Notes: generated from the sequence alone by a model not told the origin. Counted from the first letter of the stretch, positions 31,299 to 45,217 are shown. The stretch is 64,000 nucleotides of DNA from Ficedula albicollis (GCF_000247815.1 NC_021677.1:1681855-1745854), one strand, 5' to 3'. Translations and numbers: made by a program.

Positions 31299-34200
31299 CT
31301 AAAACATTGAATTATTATCTTCACTCAGCAAAGATAATGATATGTCATTTTTTTGTAAAAGTGTCCATTCCAGACTATTTTAAGTGAAAGGAGGCAGTGG
31401 ATTAGCCATTTCCCACACACCAACAGTGGGAATGAGAATAAGGATGGTAGGGAAACCAGTGGTCATTAGTTAGTTAAACCATTAGTTCTTGTGCACTGAG
31501 GGAAGTACATAAACCACAGTCACTCAGCTCAATGCTCTACCCAAATTCACCCTAAAAAAGCCAAATCTTCTCAGCAGCTTGGATATTCCATGCCTAGCAA
31601 CTCAGTGGTGTTTGCTGGAATGGATTAAGTGTTTCACCTTCCACATGGAAACTCAGGGATTCAGTCAGGTCGATCAGAGATGAGGCTCATGTTTTTCTAT
31701 CTTACAGGCATCATGTAAAGTGCTGAAACTGTGAGATGTGTTAAGTAAGCAACATTGAGAAGAACACTCCATAAGGTGTCTGCAGAGATAATAAGGACTG
31801 CTAAGACCACTAAGATAAGACACAACCAAAAAACTCCCAAAGCAAAGCAACTTCATTTCATTGTTATCTTTACACATATAAGAAGAAAACCTGCAACTTG
31901 CTGAACAATGTGCAGGTAAGAAAGGGACTGACTACAGCCTTCAACCAGCAAAAATAAATAAGGAAAAAAGTCTAAAAGTAGGAAAATTATGCAAGCAGAC
32001 AGCTTTGCAATCTAATTAATTATATTCTTTGAACCCTATTCATAGTGCTGTCCCTATCCCACCTTATATAATAAGGTTTTCTTTGGCTGTTGTGGCTCAC
32101 TGTGAAAGGGTGGCTGCTCCTCAGAAACCAAGCCAAACGCCAAGAATGACACCTCTGAAATATTCCCACAAAATCAAGTTGGAAAACAAAACATTTAGGG
32201 CAGCACTCAGCAGCTTTAAGGGAAACACTGGCTGGTATTTGAGACTCAGGGTACCCAAAATCCATCACAGTGCTGGCAGGAGCCTTGCAGCACTCCAAAG
32301 CAGCTGGATGCCTAATGATACCCCTTTTAACACCTCAAAATTACTCTAAACACCTGTGTCTGGGCAGCTGGGCTTCCCTCCCTCCCTCTCAGTTGGGCAG
32401 AGCTTTACAAAAATCTACAAACCTGAGCGGGGCCCATTAAGCAAAAGAGTTTCACAAGAGCCAGTTGAACTTTGGAGGAGCAGTGATCATAATCTTCATT
32501 TGATCAACCCATGCAGCTGGACCAGCTGAAGCAGCTCTAGAACACAGATGTATTTTCCTCTAACACACAGTTCATTTGTGCTCATGGCAGTTTTTCACGT
32601 TATTTTGTAAAGGAAAGCAGAATTTTTTTGCTCTTTGGAAATCGAAAGGCTTTTTAAATCACAGGAGGTAAAACCCTGTCTCCTAATTTTACATCACCGT
32701 TCAGTCACTGAAAGGATTCTACAAACTGCAGAGTGGGATGTGGCAGCTGTTTAACAGAATACATTAGTACTTATCACAGTCTGGTGGAAAATTGCAGTAA
32801 AGAGAATTTAAATCACTTAGCACCTCCTATAACAGTGGTAATTGCAGAAGTTTTGAACCAATTATAATTGGTATTTAATGCCAAATATTTCTGACAGCAA
32901 AATAATGCTATTTTGGTATGAAAATGTATTTTTCTATATCTAATTCAAGTTCAAGGAAATGCTTCAGGCTGCAGAAGTCTGTTTTTGGAAGATCTTGACT
33001 GCAGAGAGCTTTCTAAATCAAGTATGTTTGTTCTGCAAGAAGAGATTTTTAGCTTAGCATTTATATCCTGATGTCTGAGGCTAAAAGCATAGACATTTAG
33101 TTGAAAATTCCTTTATCCCATTGTACTTAAATGAAGTTAAATAGCTACACACGACATATTTAAAGCACAAAAATCCATACTCAAAGCAGAGAGGAGCAAA
33201 TGATGGTGGCAAAATCCTCACATCACTTTGCAGATGGCATCTTTTGAAAGAGTCAATGAAGTCAACATTGGCAAATTGAGTTTACATGTTAAACATACAA
33301 GATTATTCACTAGTAGCTTAATAATTTATTTTTAACAGAGCTTTAGGGTTATTTGATTCATCAAATAAAAATAAAACTACCCAAAATGCTGGTAAGATGC
33401 CTCTACCTAAGCAGCTCCCCATAAGCTCCTGCCAGCCAACACTTTCAAATACCTCGTTTTTTTCACAGTCTTCAGGCACATTTTGAAAAACATTTCAGAT
33501 AGAAAAAAATCTTAATATTTGTAAGATAATATTCCAAAGGAAACACCTGAAGTTGTAGTCCTTCAAGTAGGACCAGAGGAGCCAATCTATGGGTTCTGTA
33601 AGGGGAATTCTTCCAAGGGAAGAGTTACAGTAAATTAGATGAACCAAACCCTCTTGGGGCTTGAATCACCTGCAAATTAACTTCCTGCCAGTAGTAACAA
33701 CAACTTCAGAAACTCAACTTTATTCCTGATAGCAAGTGATGGCTTGTGGTCTTTCATCCGAATGGGAGCTCCATTTTTAATGTGCTTTGCTCTAGCAATA
33801 CCCCAAAACCTCAAAGGTAACTAGCCAAATGCCATTGGTGAAAGGCATTTTCAGTTATCTAAAGAAAGACAAAGTCTTCTGCCTGCTGTAAGTAGAAGCA
33901 ATTAAGAGCACTGCTCTTTATCTTTTGTTGAAATTAAAATCCAGTCCTACATTGAAAGTGACTGTCACTTAGTGTTTTGGCTCAGCATGACTTTCAGGAT
34001 TCTAACAAAACCTTTACCATTTAAATTTAAGTCTTGTGCCACAAAATATGTCACAATGTTGATACAAGTCCTGCTTCTTTTTGTAATTTGCACCGTGTGA
34101 GGTTTGTAGATAAAAAATTTTAAAGTAAACTTGCAATTACTACCAAACATCATCCACATCAATCCTCAAAATAATAAAATACAAAAAAAAGCACATAAAT

Positions 34201-34362
34201 GTCACCCCTTTTTCATTAATTTTGGTCAAAATCCCTGTTTGCTTATCAGCCAGAGGCTTTCTGAGATATTTCAATAACATCCAGGAAATCAATCTTACAT
34301 GAAACTGAAGGAAAACATCTAATGTCATTGAACAATAAATATCAGTTCTGTCAGTGGCTTAC
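31299..34362. other. No supported feature (intron if the gene model holds)
   Basis: AT-rich DNA. No exon, repeat or element that I can support, although small exons could be missed. Confidence 0.5.
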
Positions 34363-34652
<290 letters not shown>

Positions 34653-34830
34653 CTAAGAGAGGAAAGTACAACCATGCAATTTCTATATTGCTAATTAAAA
34701 TAATGTGTGTCTACTTTTTCAAGCAAGGCTGTTGATTAGCAGAAAATGTCAGAAATACAAATAGCTATGTCAAGATGCATCAAGAAGCACAAATCTAGAG
34801 ATCTAATGATTTGATGGGTTTTCTTTTTTT

Positions 34831-34847
34831 TGTTTGTTTGTTTGTTT
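34831..34847. repeat. (GTTT)n short repeat
   Basis: Four TTTG/GTTT units following a T run. Minor simple repeat, and a likely ordinary homopolymer derivative. Confidence 0.8.
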
Positions 34848-35111
34848 CTCTTCCTTCCTTGAGTTTTTCCACATGGAAAATAAGAAATTTCAAAAAATTT
34901 GTCCCACATGGGCTACAAGCATAAACTGCAATATGTAATTTTTTTATTCCTCTATAATCCCACATATAACTATTATTTACCTACTGCACAAATACCTTAT
35001 TAAATGAAGAAATCAAATATATATATATATATATTTTTTTTAGGAATTAAGCTGACTTCCACAGCGATATTTCCCTTTTCAAAATGTGTTTTTGAAAGGA
35101 CTGTCTCTGAC

Positions 35112-35270
35112 CTGCCTCTGGCTCAATACTGTGACCTCTTCTGCTGAGCTGCTGTCTATCTCCTGATGAGCTGCAGACCAGGCCCCATGGTGAATACAGT
35201 TTTCTGTCTGGGTCACCTCCTCTCTTTCATTTAGCTCCTCTAGGTAGGTCAGGACAAACTCAGAGTAAGC
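35112..35270 (-). CDS. Probable coding exon of an unidentified gene
   Basis: Transcript-sense acceptor with a long pyrimidine tract (TCTGCCTCTGTCCTTTCCTACAG) and donor AGGCAG/GTCAGA enclose 159 bases. These are 53 codons in phase 0 at both ends. The other two frames stop within the first 30 bases. The peptide includes SEFVLTYLEELNEREEVTQT and later SSSAEEVTVLSQRQ, acidic and coil-forming rather than low-complexity. The segment is clearly more GC-rich than its surroundings. It joins in phase to 34363-34652. I do not recognise the protein. Chance open frames of this length do occur, so the splice signals are the main support. Confidence 0.45.
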
Positions 35271-35628
35271 CTGTAGGAAAGGACAGAGGCAGAGGAATAA
35301 TGAAGGAAAAAAAGCCCACCAGCTGCATCAGCAGAGTCACAACACCAGGGAGCAATGGGAAAAGTGGCTGCTGATGTACCAATGTCACAGGAGCTCCTGC
35401 GTGGACAGAACCTCCAGTTTCACAAAGTTTTCAAAGTCAGGGTTAAATAATGATCTTTTTATATGCACCACAATGGAAAACCAAAAATATTTGGGTATTA
35501 TATATATGCCAGTTTAAGATTAAGAACCAACAGCTCTCAAAGCGAAAGTTCTTATAAATTCAAAGAAATAAAATTTTTGCATCCCCATTTAATTAGTTAT
35601 GAGGTGACATTTCCATGTAGTACATTAC

Positions 35629-35667
35629 CAGACTTTAAAATGGCGTATTCTGAAGTCAAGACACATC
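35629..35667 (-). CDS. Possible 39-base exon
   Basis: Acceptor GGCTTTTTCTGTACAG and donor AGTCTG/GTAATG on the minus strand. It enters with one base and leaves two, matching the exit of 35753-35851 across an 85-base GT-AG intron. Peptide MCLDFRIRHFKV. Its exit phase does not fit 35112-35270, whose frame would then stop, so either an exon is missing between them or this one is spurious. Confidence 0.18.
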
Positions 35668-35752
35668 CTGTACAGAAAAAGCCTTCCTGATGGTTTTGAA
35701 ACCTGAGTAAATTTTACTGGTTTAATTCTTCAATTAAGCCAATTTTTCTTAC

Positions 35753-35851
35753 CAATGCTCTTTTGATCCTTGCTCATGTGGCACAATGTCCCATTTCCTC
35801 AGGTGCCGCTTCAATTCAAACATCCTCATGATGAAATGGGCAGAACCTTTA
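35753..35851 (-). CDS. Possible exon of an unidentified gene
   Basis: Donor GCATTG/GTAAGA is strong. The acceptor could be TATTTTCTGTAAG (exon start 35851) or AAGTAAAG five bases further in. One frame is open and encodes FIMRMFELKRHLRKWDIVPH, basic and helical in character. It leaves two bases. The join to the best exon at 35112-35270 is out of frame without an extra exon. Confidence 0.3.
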
Positions 35852-36716
35852 CTTACAGAAAATATTTTTTATTTATGATGAAAAATTTAATTTAAGGTTC
35901 TGTGAGCACCTAGACTATTTTTTAATATACAGATATTAGGTAGACTAAATTAGACCAAGACCAGAAGCTATGAAAATGACAAATTGAAATCAATAATCTA
36001 TTAAAACCTTCTGCTCACAGAAGGAAATGTACAGGAAAAGCCACATTTTTCTGTTTCATCAGTGAATAAATGAATAGTGAATAAACATAAGCAATTTCAT
36101 TTATAAGGCAGGTAATACTACAGCAGTTAAACCCTTGGGCATATTTTCCAAAACCAATTCTGTATGGTCAACCCACAGACTCAGTGAACCTTCTAAACTC
36201 AAGTGGAAAGCAAAATACCAAAACTTTCAGTACTGAGAAGACTTTTTTTTCTTCTATCTTAAGAATACTCAGCAACATGAAAATATTTAGCTGTTTTGAT
36301 CTTGATTTGTACTGCAAAATTCCAACAGTTTAGCTTCAGTTACATAACTTTTTCTTGAGCCTTCCCTCAGACTTTTCCCATGAGTGCAGTTATTTTCAAT
36401 TTAGGACCACTTATCCTTGGCTTTAAATTAAATCCCTTCAATAGCAAGAATACGATAAAAACGGTGGGGTGCTTTTATTTCTTAAGGAAAAAAGTTCTTC
36501 AGCAATCAATAACAGTGACTACCCTGCTGTTTATCAGCTTGGATAGACAACATATTCTGAAACATTTATCTCCTGCTTCATTCTTCCATCCACATTTTAG
36601 TTCTGAGTAAATAAACTGGTCCAAAATACGTTCCACCAGGTCTAGCATACATTTTCCTTTCATTGCAATTTATGATGCAATTTATTGTAAAATACATATT
36701 CAAAATTCAGAGCATG

Positions 36717-36851
36717 TTAAAAATAGAGCTTGATTAGCTTATCTTGCTTGCTTTCTAGAACTGATAATTTACTCATACTTTCATTTATTTGTAGTTTTAA
36801 ATTTACTTTTTTATCAACTTGTACTTTGTTTAAGTTGTCCATAAGGTTTAC
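36717..36851 (-). CDS. Possible exon, coiled-coil-like, with in-frame stop
   Basis: After a good acceptor (GAAATGCTCTTTTTCAG) one frame reads NLMDNLNKVQVDKKVNLKL, then INESMSKLSVLESKQDKLI, and a TAA stop at 36717. AATAAA follows about 30 bases later (36681-36686). It could be a terminal exon. Alternatively one of two internal donor-like sites (GAAA/GTATGA, ATGA/GTAAAT) is used and the reading continues to 35753-35851 in phase. A small exon upstream near 37.08 kb may precede it. The AT-rich lysine and asparagine composition means chance is a strong alternative. Confidence 0.22.
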   Translation of the reverse strand, partial: VNLMDNLNKVQVDKKVNLKLQINESMSKLSVLESKQDKLIKLYF

Positions 36852-38200
36852 CTGAAAAAGAGCATTTCACAAATATGGATAACATTAAATATTAACATTT
36901 TGACTAAAGTGTAAGGGAAAACATCAAGACTAATTTGTTGCTGCATAAGAATAGTTTTTGAATAAGGAAAAAAATATCAACACTGAATTTTGAATCAACA
37001 TCCCAAAAAACACTTGATGACTTTACTGGCTTTTTTTCAAAAGGAACCAGTAGCTTTTTACACCATTATTTCCACAGAAGTATTTTCTGATTGCACAGAG
37101 GAGGGCACGTTCATGGCAAGCACAATAAGCAGCAGGTATTAGCTCCAAGAAATTGAGTTTCCTCCTCAATCTGGATGTGTCACATATCATTACCCTGTGC
37201 TGTGCTGCTTTCCTTTATGTCAGCTTTTGTTGGCCTACATATGCTGCAACTTAAAATAACATGACACTCCAGATAAAGTGAAATATATGGAGAAACACAC
37301 CATTTTCCAGAGGTCTGCCGTTAACCATTGCCATTTTTTCCTGATAAGAGGAAAGACAGGCAAGAACCAAAGAGTGTTAAAGTCATTAACTCTCAGAAAG
37401 TTCAGGAATCTCTCTCCTGGTGATGTGCAAACCACAATATTTTCTGTACAAATAACAATCAGTGTGCATAGAGAAATAAAGAATTGTCCAGCTGCCAGTT
37501 TAAGTTTTATTTGCTGATCTTGATCATTCTGGAGCAATTCCAGATAACAAATAAAACAATGGGAACATGGTCACCATTTCCTCAGACTGTTGGAGTTTCA
37601 CTGCCATTCAAACACTCAATCTGACCAAACATATTGGAAAGGAACCTCTCAGCAATTTATTTTTTTTTTCAGGAAAAATATATTATCAACAATCTATTTT
37701 AAAAGGATTATTTTCTTCAACTGTGCAAGATTAAGGACAACCAAAAAAAAAAATCAAAGAATATTTCAGTATTTACAGAAGTTTGGCCATATTTGTTCAG
37801 TAAATGAATTCTTTATATTTTGTGCTTGTTTATTGCTAATAGAAGGTGTTAATAACACATCCAGCCTGAGCTCAGTGTTCTTAATTTCTATCCCAGAACG
37901 TGTTTTAAGCTTTTCTTAATGAGAATATATAAAAGCAGAGAAGCAAACAACCCATTTTAGATGCCAATGACTCTTTAGATTTTTTTGGAGTGGCCTCACT
38001 TCTAAACACTGACCCTTTGTCATCATGGGTTACTACACACATTAAAGAATAAGGCCCACTTTTGTTACATAATTGAAATAAATAAGAAATAATTTGAAAT
38101 GAAGAAGAGAACCATTGCAATTCAAGAAACAAAGCGTTAAAACCAAAATAAAAACAAAAGTTCTCAATGAAAATTATGATCAGGTTCTGTTCAATTTAAA
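36852..38200. other. No firmly supported feature
   Basis: Minus-strand splice-like signals occur near 37080 (AATCAG acceptor, ATG/GTGTAA donor), 37200-37250 (AGTTGCAG acceptor, CAGG/GTAATG donor) and 37310-37345 (a very good acceptor CTTTCCTCTTATCAG). The enclosed pieces are 23-50 bases and do not all join in phase, so I do not call them. Confidence 0.35.
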
Positions 38201-38516
38201 AATGTTTTAGTAAAACACAGTGTATTTCTATTTTCTCATGGAAGAGAAATAATTTATGAAAATAACATGAGCAACAATCAATGCAGTGACATCACAACAC
38301 CAAAACAGCAATTAATTTTAAGCTTCAATTGGAAAAAAAAAAATCACAAAAACACCAAAAAATGTTTTAGTAAAACACAGTGTATTTCTATTTTCTCATG
38401 GAAGAGAAATAATTTATGAAAATAACATGAGCAACAATCAATGCAGTGACATCACAACACCAAAATGGCAATTAATTTAAAGCTTCATTTGGAAAAAAAA
38501 AAGTCACGAAAACACC
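38201..38516. repeat. Tandem duplication, 160-bp unit, two copies
   Basis: AATGTTTTAGTAAAACACAG starts at 38201 and 38361. The copies agree over almost their full length, with small differences (AAACAGC versus AAATGGC, length of the A run). Recent duplication. Confidence 0.93.
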
Positions 38517-41310
38517 GGAAAAAACCCCCACAAAAATCCATTCCTTTGGAAATACAAATATAATGTTTCCAAACCCCACGTTTTACCAGAGCTCAAAAAT
38601 AAATTAGCAGATAAAGCAGTATTTCATCAGGAAAGAACACTTGATTTCTGAAGCTAACATGATAAATAAGCATTTAATGGAGTAAATAAAGATGTGGGGA
38701 AGAATTAAGTCCTCAGCAGCTTATTCTATTGAATAAAAGAATTAGAAAATTTAAATAAATTTTAAATTATTTTATCTATATCAGCTGAATGAAAAATCAG
38801 TCACAAAACGTTTCCACAGACGTATCTAATAATTTGTATGATATAAAGATAACTTTACCTAAGTTTTTTAAACTGAAAAGGAGCTTCAAGAAATGAAAAG
38901 GCCCTGCACACGTACAGTAATATTTATGATCCTGGTGTTTAAAACACAGTTTAAATTCCTACTTTCTCTCATATAACCTATGTAATAAATTTTTTGAGCC
39001 CTGGGTGAAAAAAATACTAACGTAACAAAAAAAAAATCTTAAAAAATCCCTGGCAAATTCAAAATTCCAAATTTTAAGTTGGTTCAGGCTGGTTTATTTT
39101 TTTCTTCATTTCAGTTTTCCAAATCTCTTCCTACACTGTGAATTTTGATGCTCTATGGTGTATAAATAGTTTTTTTTTTGAACGTGACAGCTGAACAGGG
39201 GTTTCTTAAACAAACACAATCTTATCAGGCCTTCAAACAGAAGCTGCCCTTGCCCTGCAGTTTCAGGGTGTTTACAAAAACACATTTCTGAAGCAGCATC
39301 CTCCACCAGGCAAGAAAGAATCCTTCACATGCCAATTTGCAGACAGTTGCTTAAGGATATATCAGCCAGCCAGGATCGCGAGTGCCTGACTTGCACAGCA
39401 CTTGCTTTAAATGGAAATAAATCAAAACTAGGGCCAGCACACAATCTTATTCAGCTGGGGCACAGCTAGGGAATGTCTGCAGAGGTGGGGGGTTATTTTT
39501 TTTCCCCCTAAGTGTCAGCCAGTGACAGATCTCAATGGCACCCCACTCTGTTTTTCTACAGGGAGCACCAAGAAGCAGAAGGATACACACTCTCTACAAA
39601 TCTTGACGTGCCCAACAGACCCAGGGTATCACATCAGCCCCTTTAGGTTACTTCAGTTTGATCTACATATCCATGGAAATAAAAATCAATGTGCCCAATG
39701 GTCTAGTAAAACATTCAGCCTATCCTGAGCAGCCATTTCTTTTCTGGGAAGTCCAGGCATGAAAGGCACAGTGACCCTTGGAGCTGTGCCATTGGGAGCA
39801 CATCCATCCTAGCAAATGATGTCATGCTGAGCAAGGTCTAATTTATTCTGAGATCTTCCCCCTTGACTCTTCTGGGATGGACTAGGCCTAGTTTGAGGGA
39901 ATGCTGTAGGTACTTGCAGGTGTTTTTACACAAGCTACATAGAAAGAAAGTGGATTTTTTTCCAGGCTCTTGAAGGATACGACATCAATGCCTAAATTAA
40001 TATATTCCTTTTAAATGATTTCATCACATCATAGAGGCTTCAATTCACCAACAAAAAGTGTCAGAACATTTCAGTGTTTGAGACACAAATATTTATTGAT
40101 ACAAGGAGAAAAGCCTTTAGTATTGAATATTAGATCCTCCATACTATTCAATATATGGAGCCCTGCTTTCAGAGTTCTCTGAAAGCAGCAAGTGCTTTCT
40201 CCTATTACAAGAGTGAAGTTTGGCAAGATTTACAGATTTTAATGAGGGAAGAAGGCATGGAAAACACTACATAAAAGAGAGCCAAGAACGCTGAAGGTGA
40301 GCAAAATATTTACCCACCAACATATACTGCAGGTATACACAAACACACTCTACAGCTAAAGCAGCCATCCAAAATGCAACTTGTTCTCTACAGGGAAAAC
40401 TTGGAGCCATCCACAATATACTCTGCAGAGAGAAGCAAAATAAATACTGTTTTTTTGGTGGGAAACCAATAGAAGAGCAAGGGTCCGAACCTGAGATAAT
40501 TTTTTTTTACTTCCACTAACTTCAAATCATTATAAGTTCAGAGGAAGCCAAGCCTGAATTTAGGTCTGGAAAAAAAATGCTCTACACTGCATATAATCCC
40601 TATTTTCCTTTCATATTTTGAAATAATAAAGTTTTTAATAATGCAAATCTGCATCGATATTTGAAATTTTCACTACTCCAGGTATTGAGATGAAATTGTA
40701 ATTTAGTGACTAGTTATCAAGTCGGAACTTCATTCCTATCAGTTTAAATATCAAATGTCAGCTATAACACAACATAGATTGTCGCAGTATGGATTCACCA
40801 ATATTATATAAAAGAAGGCTTAGTGCAGATGTAGAGCTCCTTTCCCTCACATTTACAACTTTGCATTTATTTACAGGTGTGCCACCACCATGCATTTCAG
40901 CTGACCCAACAGTGGGGCAGCTCTGTGCTCCAGCTCAGCTCAGAATCCTTCCAGTGAATGGAGAAAAAGAAGTGGGGAAAGAAAAAAAAAAGAAAAAAAA
41001 AAAAAAAAAGAAAAAAACAGAAAGGAAAAACCCTACAATAATATACCAAGGAAAATATTTGAAGTCTAAGGAGAGAGTACTCATGTCAGGTGCCAGGAAC
41101 CAAGGGCAATGGTAATGAAAAACTCAAAGAGCTACTAAAGATGTAGAGGAAAAACTGCACCAAAACAGACACAGAACAAGAAGACGTTCCAGCCCTCCAG
41201 ATGCCCAATAACGAGATGAAGCAGTGCCATGCCGGGCATGCAGCGGGAAGCCTGGAGCTGCCGGGGCCGTGAAAGATGCCTGGGAGCAGCAGCGATGCCA
41301 GGCTGCGAGG

Positions 41311-41341
<31 letters not shown>

Positions 41342-42764
41342 AAAAGAAAAAAAAAAAGGGTTTGAATAAGTTAAAAGAACCAGAAAATTCAACAATGTGT
41401 CACAAATAGAGAGGTCATTATGCCTGGATAAGCCGGGATATTAAGAGTTGCAGAAAGTGAAACACTATCCACAACTTAGCAGGCAATGAGCTGCTCAGAG
41501 CCAGTGATCTGCTGTACAGCAAGGGTGGCATTTTACAGTTCAGTGAGAAATGGAACAGACCCTTGATATCTTCATTTGTCCTTTTGCTGTGCATATTTCA
41601 CAGTGCAACGATTTAGGGTCCATAACGTGTCACTTGGTATAACTGCAGAGTTTACTTGAAATATGTATGCACAGAAAAAAAAAAAAAAAAAAAGTTCAGT
41701 GAACTGCAAAGATTGCAACAAATCCATAGTCTTTGAGCCAATATAAAGTTTTACTCCAAGTCTGAAGCAGTGTTGGTTAAAGATGCCAAAAGTCCAGTTT
41801 GAACTATTTTTGCTATGAATGCACACAGAATTAGAATCAGAATTAGAATTAGATCACTTAAACCCTGGCTACAGGTCAACAGCTCAAAAATATTGTTTAA
41901 TTAAATCCCATTTTGAAATAGGAATGGCTGTAGCAATAATATAATTACAGTGTTTAGTCTTTAACATTTTACTATACTGACTACAAGGTGAGAAAAATTA
42001 GGGATGGAGGGAATTATTTTTTTATAAAGGACACTGTCAGTGGTAAGTGACAACACTGCACATTTCAGTCCATCTTAAAAAGTTGCAGTAGGAAATGCCA
42101 TGACAGCTGCTCTAGATTTGGAATACTGGTGAGTATTTATATTTATATATATATATATATTTCTAAGAACATTTTATGCTTGTACATTTTTTTCTGCACA
42201 ACCATAAATAACCATTCTGAGCCACTGATTAAGAGGTAACATTAGGAGAATGTCAGTCTGAGACAAAATTTTCTAATTTCTAAGAAACATTTGCTGTTTA
42301 AATAAACCCGGAATTGTTTCTGATATCATCATGCTACAGAACAGCAAGGGATAAAAGCAATTACAACTGAAGTTCACTGTGGGCTGTAGAATGCCAGCAA
42401 AACATTATTTTGTCCAATTAAGGATGAAAATAAATGCTTCAGCAGCATATCCATGAACTGGACTACATGATTTTACAAGTTCTGATAAAGATTTGTATCT
42501 AAACTTTCACAGGTGTTCCACTGTCTTCTGCTACTGGAAGCCAGAAAGGAAAAGTTTGAAAAGAAATCCTAAGTTTGTCCTGAATTGCTGGTTTGACCCA
42601 AACAGGGAATACTGAAAATCATAAAAATGCCAGTTTCATGAGTTTTCCATACAAAAACATTTTAGGTGGATTCAAGGAAGCTTTCAGACTGCCCTGTGCT
42701 GTTGTAACTCAGTTTCTGAGGGTGCTAGGTTGAATTTCATCTTTTCATGACTCCATGAATAAAG
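38517..42764. other. Mostly featureless AT-rich DNA
   Basis: A run at 40982-41017 interrupted by G. At about 40886 a plus-strand acceptor-like TTTGCATTTATTTACAG precedes a stretch open in one frame (PPPCISADPTVGQLC), with no clear donor. Apart from the A-tailed block listed separately, nothing else is supported. Confidence 0.45.
41218..41339 (+). other. GC-rich block with A-rich tail
   Basis: A short GC-rich segment (CTGGAGCTGCCGGGGCCGTG near 41254) ends directly in a run of about 29 A followed by G-interrupted A. GC-rich sequence ending in an A tail in AT-rich surroundings is what a retroposed RNA fragment looks like, but no parent gene is recognised and no target-site duplication was confirmed. 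Confidence 0.22.
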
Positions 42765-43309
<545 letters not shown>

Positions 43310-44629
43310 TTTATGCAAGAAAAAAAAAAAAAGACAGGTGAACTTCAGTTAAGACTATTAAGATGAAAAGGGAGACCTTGAAGTAATGGAGGGGAAGCTT
43401 TTGAACACAAATATTAGAATTTTCATTACTTAAAGACTATTAGTCATATCATAATCAAGTCTGACACAGACAATCTAGCTGGAGAATGGAATGAGATGTA
43501 TTCTGGAAGCATAAAAAGAAGTGTATTACCAGATGAACTCTTCCAAAAACAAATTTATAAAATAAATCATCTACTAAAATGAGTTCAAGTCATTTTGCCA
43601 ATAGCACTAATCCTTCAGTAAATACTTACTTTTTTTTTTCCTAAGCAAAGACAAAAAGAAAAAGAAAAAAGCAGATTATGCTTAGGTCCTTTCAAAAATC
43701 TATCAACATTCAGATTTGATAGGATTATTGGAAACTAATCCAGTTTGCTTCATATGTTTCAGGAATACTGTGAATGTCCCTCAAACTGCAGGGGAAATGT
43801 AACTAAAGATAGCATTTTTAGAAAGCACATACTCTGAGCTTTCAGGAGTGGACTTTGGATGGTCAGTTACATGAGGTCAACAGGGAGAATATTCTCATTT
43901 GGGTGTGTCAGTACAAAAGATCTCCTAAGAGCAGAAATACTCAATTTGGAGTTTAACTAAAATCTGCAAATCACTTAGACACACAACTTGCTGTGTACAC
44001 ACATCACAAACCCCAGAACAAGCTGTAGAATTTTTACTAAAATGCATTTCAGTTTTTTGTTTAATGCTCACAGGTATGTATTCCAAGGCTTTTGCAAGCT
44101 TTCAAAGAGGTTAAACGCATTTGTTTTCAATTGAAGTGCATGATGAAGTGGCACAAGCCAGGTTTCTCCTTCTCTTCAAGAGTTCATTTGAAGTTCTTCA
44201 CATTTGCAATTGATGACATCTGATTCTGCTCTACAGTTCAGCAGGGAGAAGCCAAGAAGAGGACAGCAGTGGTCATTTCTGTCCCATTTCCATCTCTCCA
44301 ACAGGGTCCCTGCCAAGAAATAACATCATTACTCTGTGCTAGCTTATAACCTGGTATCCTGTCTGGATAGAATTCTAGAATTTGGATCTCACCTCCCATT
44401 TGAATTCACTCCCTCTGCTGTCAGTCGAGAGAACAGGCAGCAATTCTCCCTGTTTGGTCAGCAATTCTCCATGTGGACAGTGCAGTTCAAGGCATGGCAA
44501 AGGCCCTGCTTCACCCCACTCACGTTTACCCCATCCTAGCACAGCAGAAAGCCCGCAGGGAAATGGAGGAGCTCATCAGCTTCAGAAAAAGCTTCATCAA
44601 GAAAATGCTGTGGTGAGAAATGGGAGGGG
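43310..44629. other. No supported feature
   Basis: AT-rich DNA with a T run at 43631. No convincing reading frame. Confidence 0.6.
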
Positions 44630-44697
44630 AAAAAAAAAAAAAAACCCCCCCCCCCCCCCCCCCCCCCCCCCCGGGGGGGAAAAAAAAAAAAAAAAAA
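44630..44697 (+). repeat. A15-C28-G7-A18 compound homopolymer
   Basis: A at 44630-44644, C at 44645-44672, G at 44673-44679, A at 44680-44697. It is the only tract containing an inner G run, so C28-G7 can form a short hairpin. It lies immediately beside the CR1 3' end. Confidence 0.97.
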
Positions 44698-44711
44698 GAA
44701 AAAAGAGATTA

Positions 44712-45060
44712 AGTCACAGAATCATTCACAGTGCAAGGAACTTTAGGAGTTTGTCTACTCCAAAGTCCTGTTCAGAGCTGGGACAGCCCTGAATTCAAGC
44801 CTTGTTGCTCGGTGTTGAGTTCTTCCAGGTCCTGAGAAGCTACAAGGACTGAGATTCCATAACCCTTTAGGTGCCTTGTTTCCGTGTTTAATCATCCTTA
44901 ATGGGAACACTTTTCATCCTACAGTCCCTAAACATCCTCTGTCTTCCATTCCCCCAGCACTGACCCCCCCAAGAGCCTGTGGATTCCTCCCACTGTTTCA
45001 TTCCTACAGGTATTGCAGGGCTCCATTAGGTGTTCCAGAGCTACCCAATGAAATGTGACA
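44712..45060 (-). mobile_element. CR1-like LINE 3' fragment (diverged)
   Basis: Read on the + strand this is the reverse complement of a CR1 3' end. It starts TCACAGAATCATTCACAG, the terminal octamer-type motif. It then has a degenerate 'gttccagg...ctccat' region and, near 45006-45042, AGGTATTGCAGGGCTCCATT followed by AGGTGTTCCAGAGCT, which parallels the conserved CR1 'tactggaaggctgc.ataaggt' segment. The copy is 5'-truncated and too diverged to encode reverse transcriptase here. CR1 is the typical LINE of birds and other sauropsids. Confidence 0.65.
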
Positions 45061-45144
45061 GGGACACGGGGCTGAATGACAGTGGGGAAAACTCTTAGAA
45101 ATTAAATCTAATTACTGAATTCTGATTTTCAACAAAAGATAGTT

Positions 45145-45200
45145 GGAATAGAATCCTAGAATCAACTGTGGGCTAACTTTAGCCTTCCCTGGGAAAACTT
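45145..45200 (-). mobile_element. Possible second CR1 3' end
   Basis: ATAGAATCCTAGAATCAACT resembles two copies of the CR1 terminal octamer in reverse complement. The sequence after it diverges quickly. It may be a second old insertion or part of the neighbouring one. Confidence 0.28.
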
Positions 45201-45217
45201 ACTGACATAGGTAATAT

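Noticed and set aside
35271..35500. Minus-strand frame containing FNPDFENFVKLE as the missing exon between 35629 and 35270
   Set aside because: The only in-frame acceptor would create a stop codon at the junction, so it does not repair the gene model.
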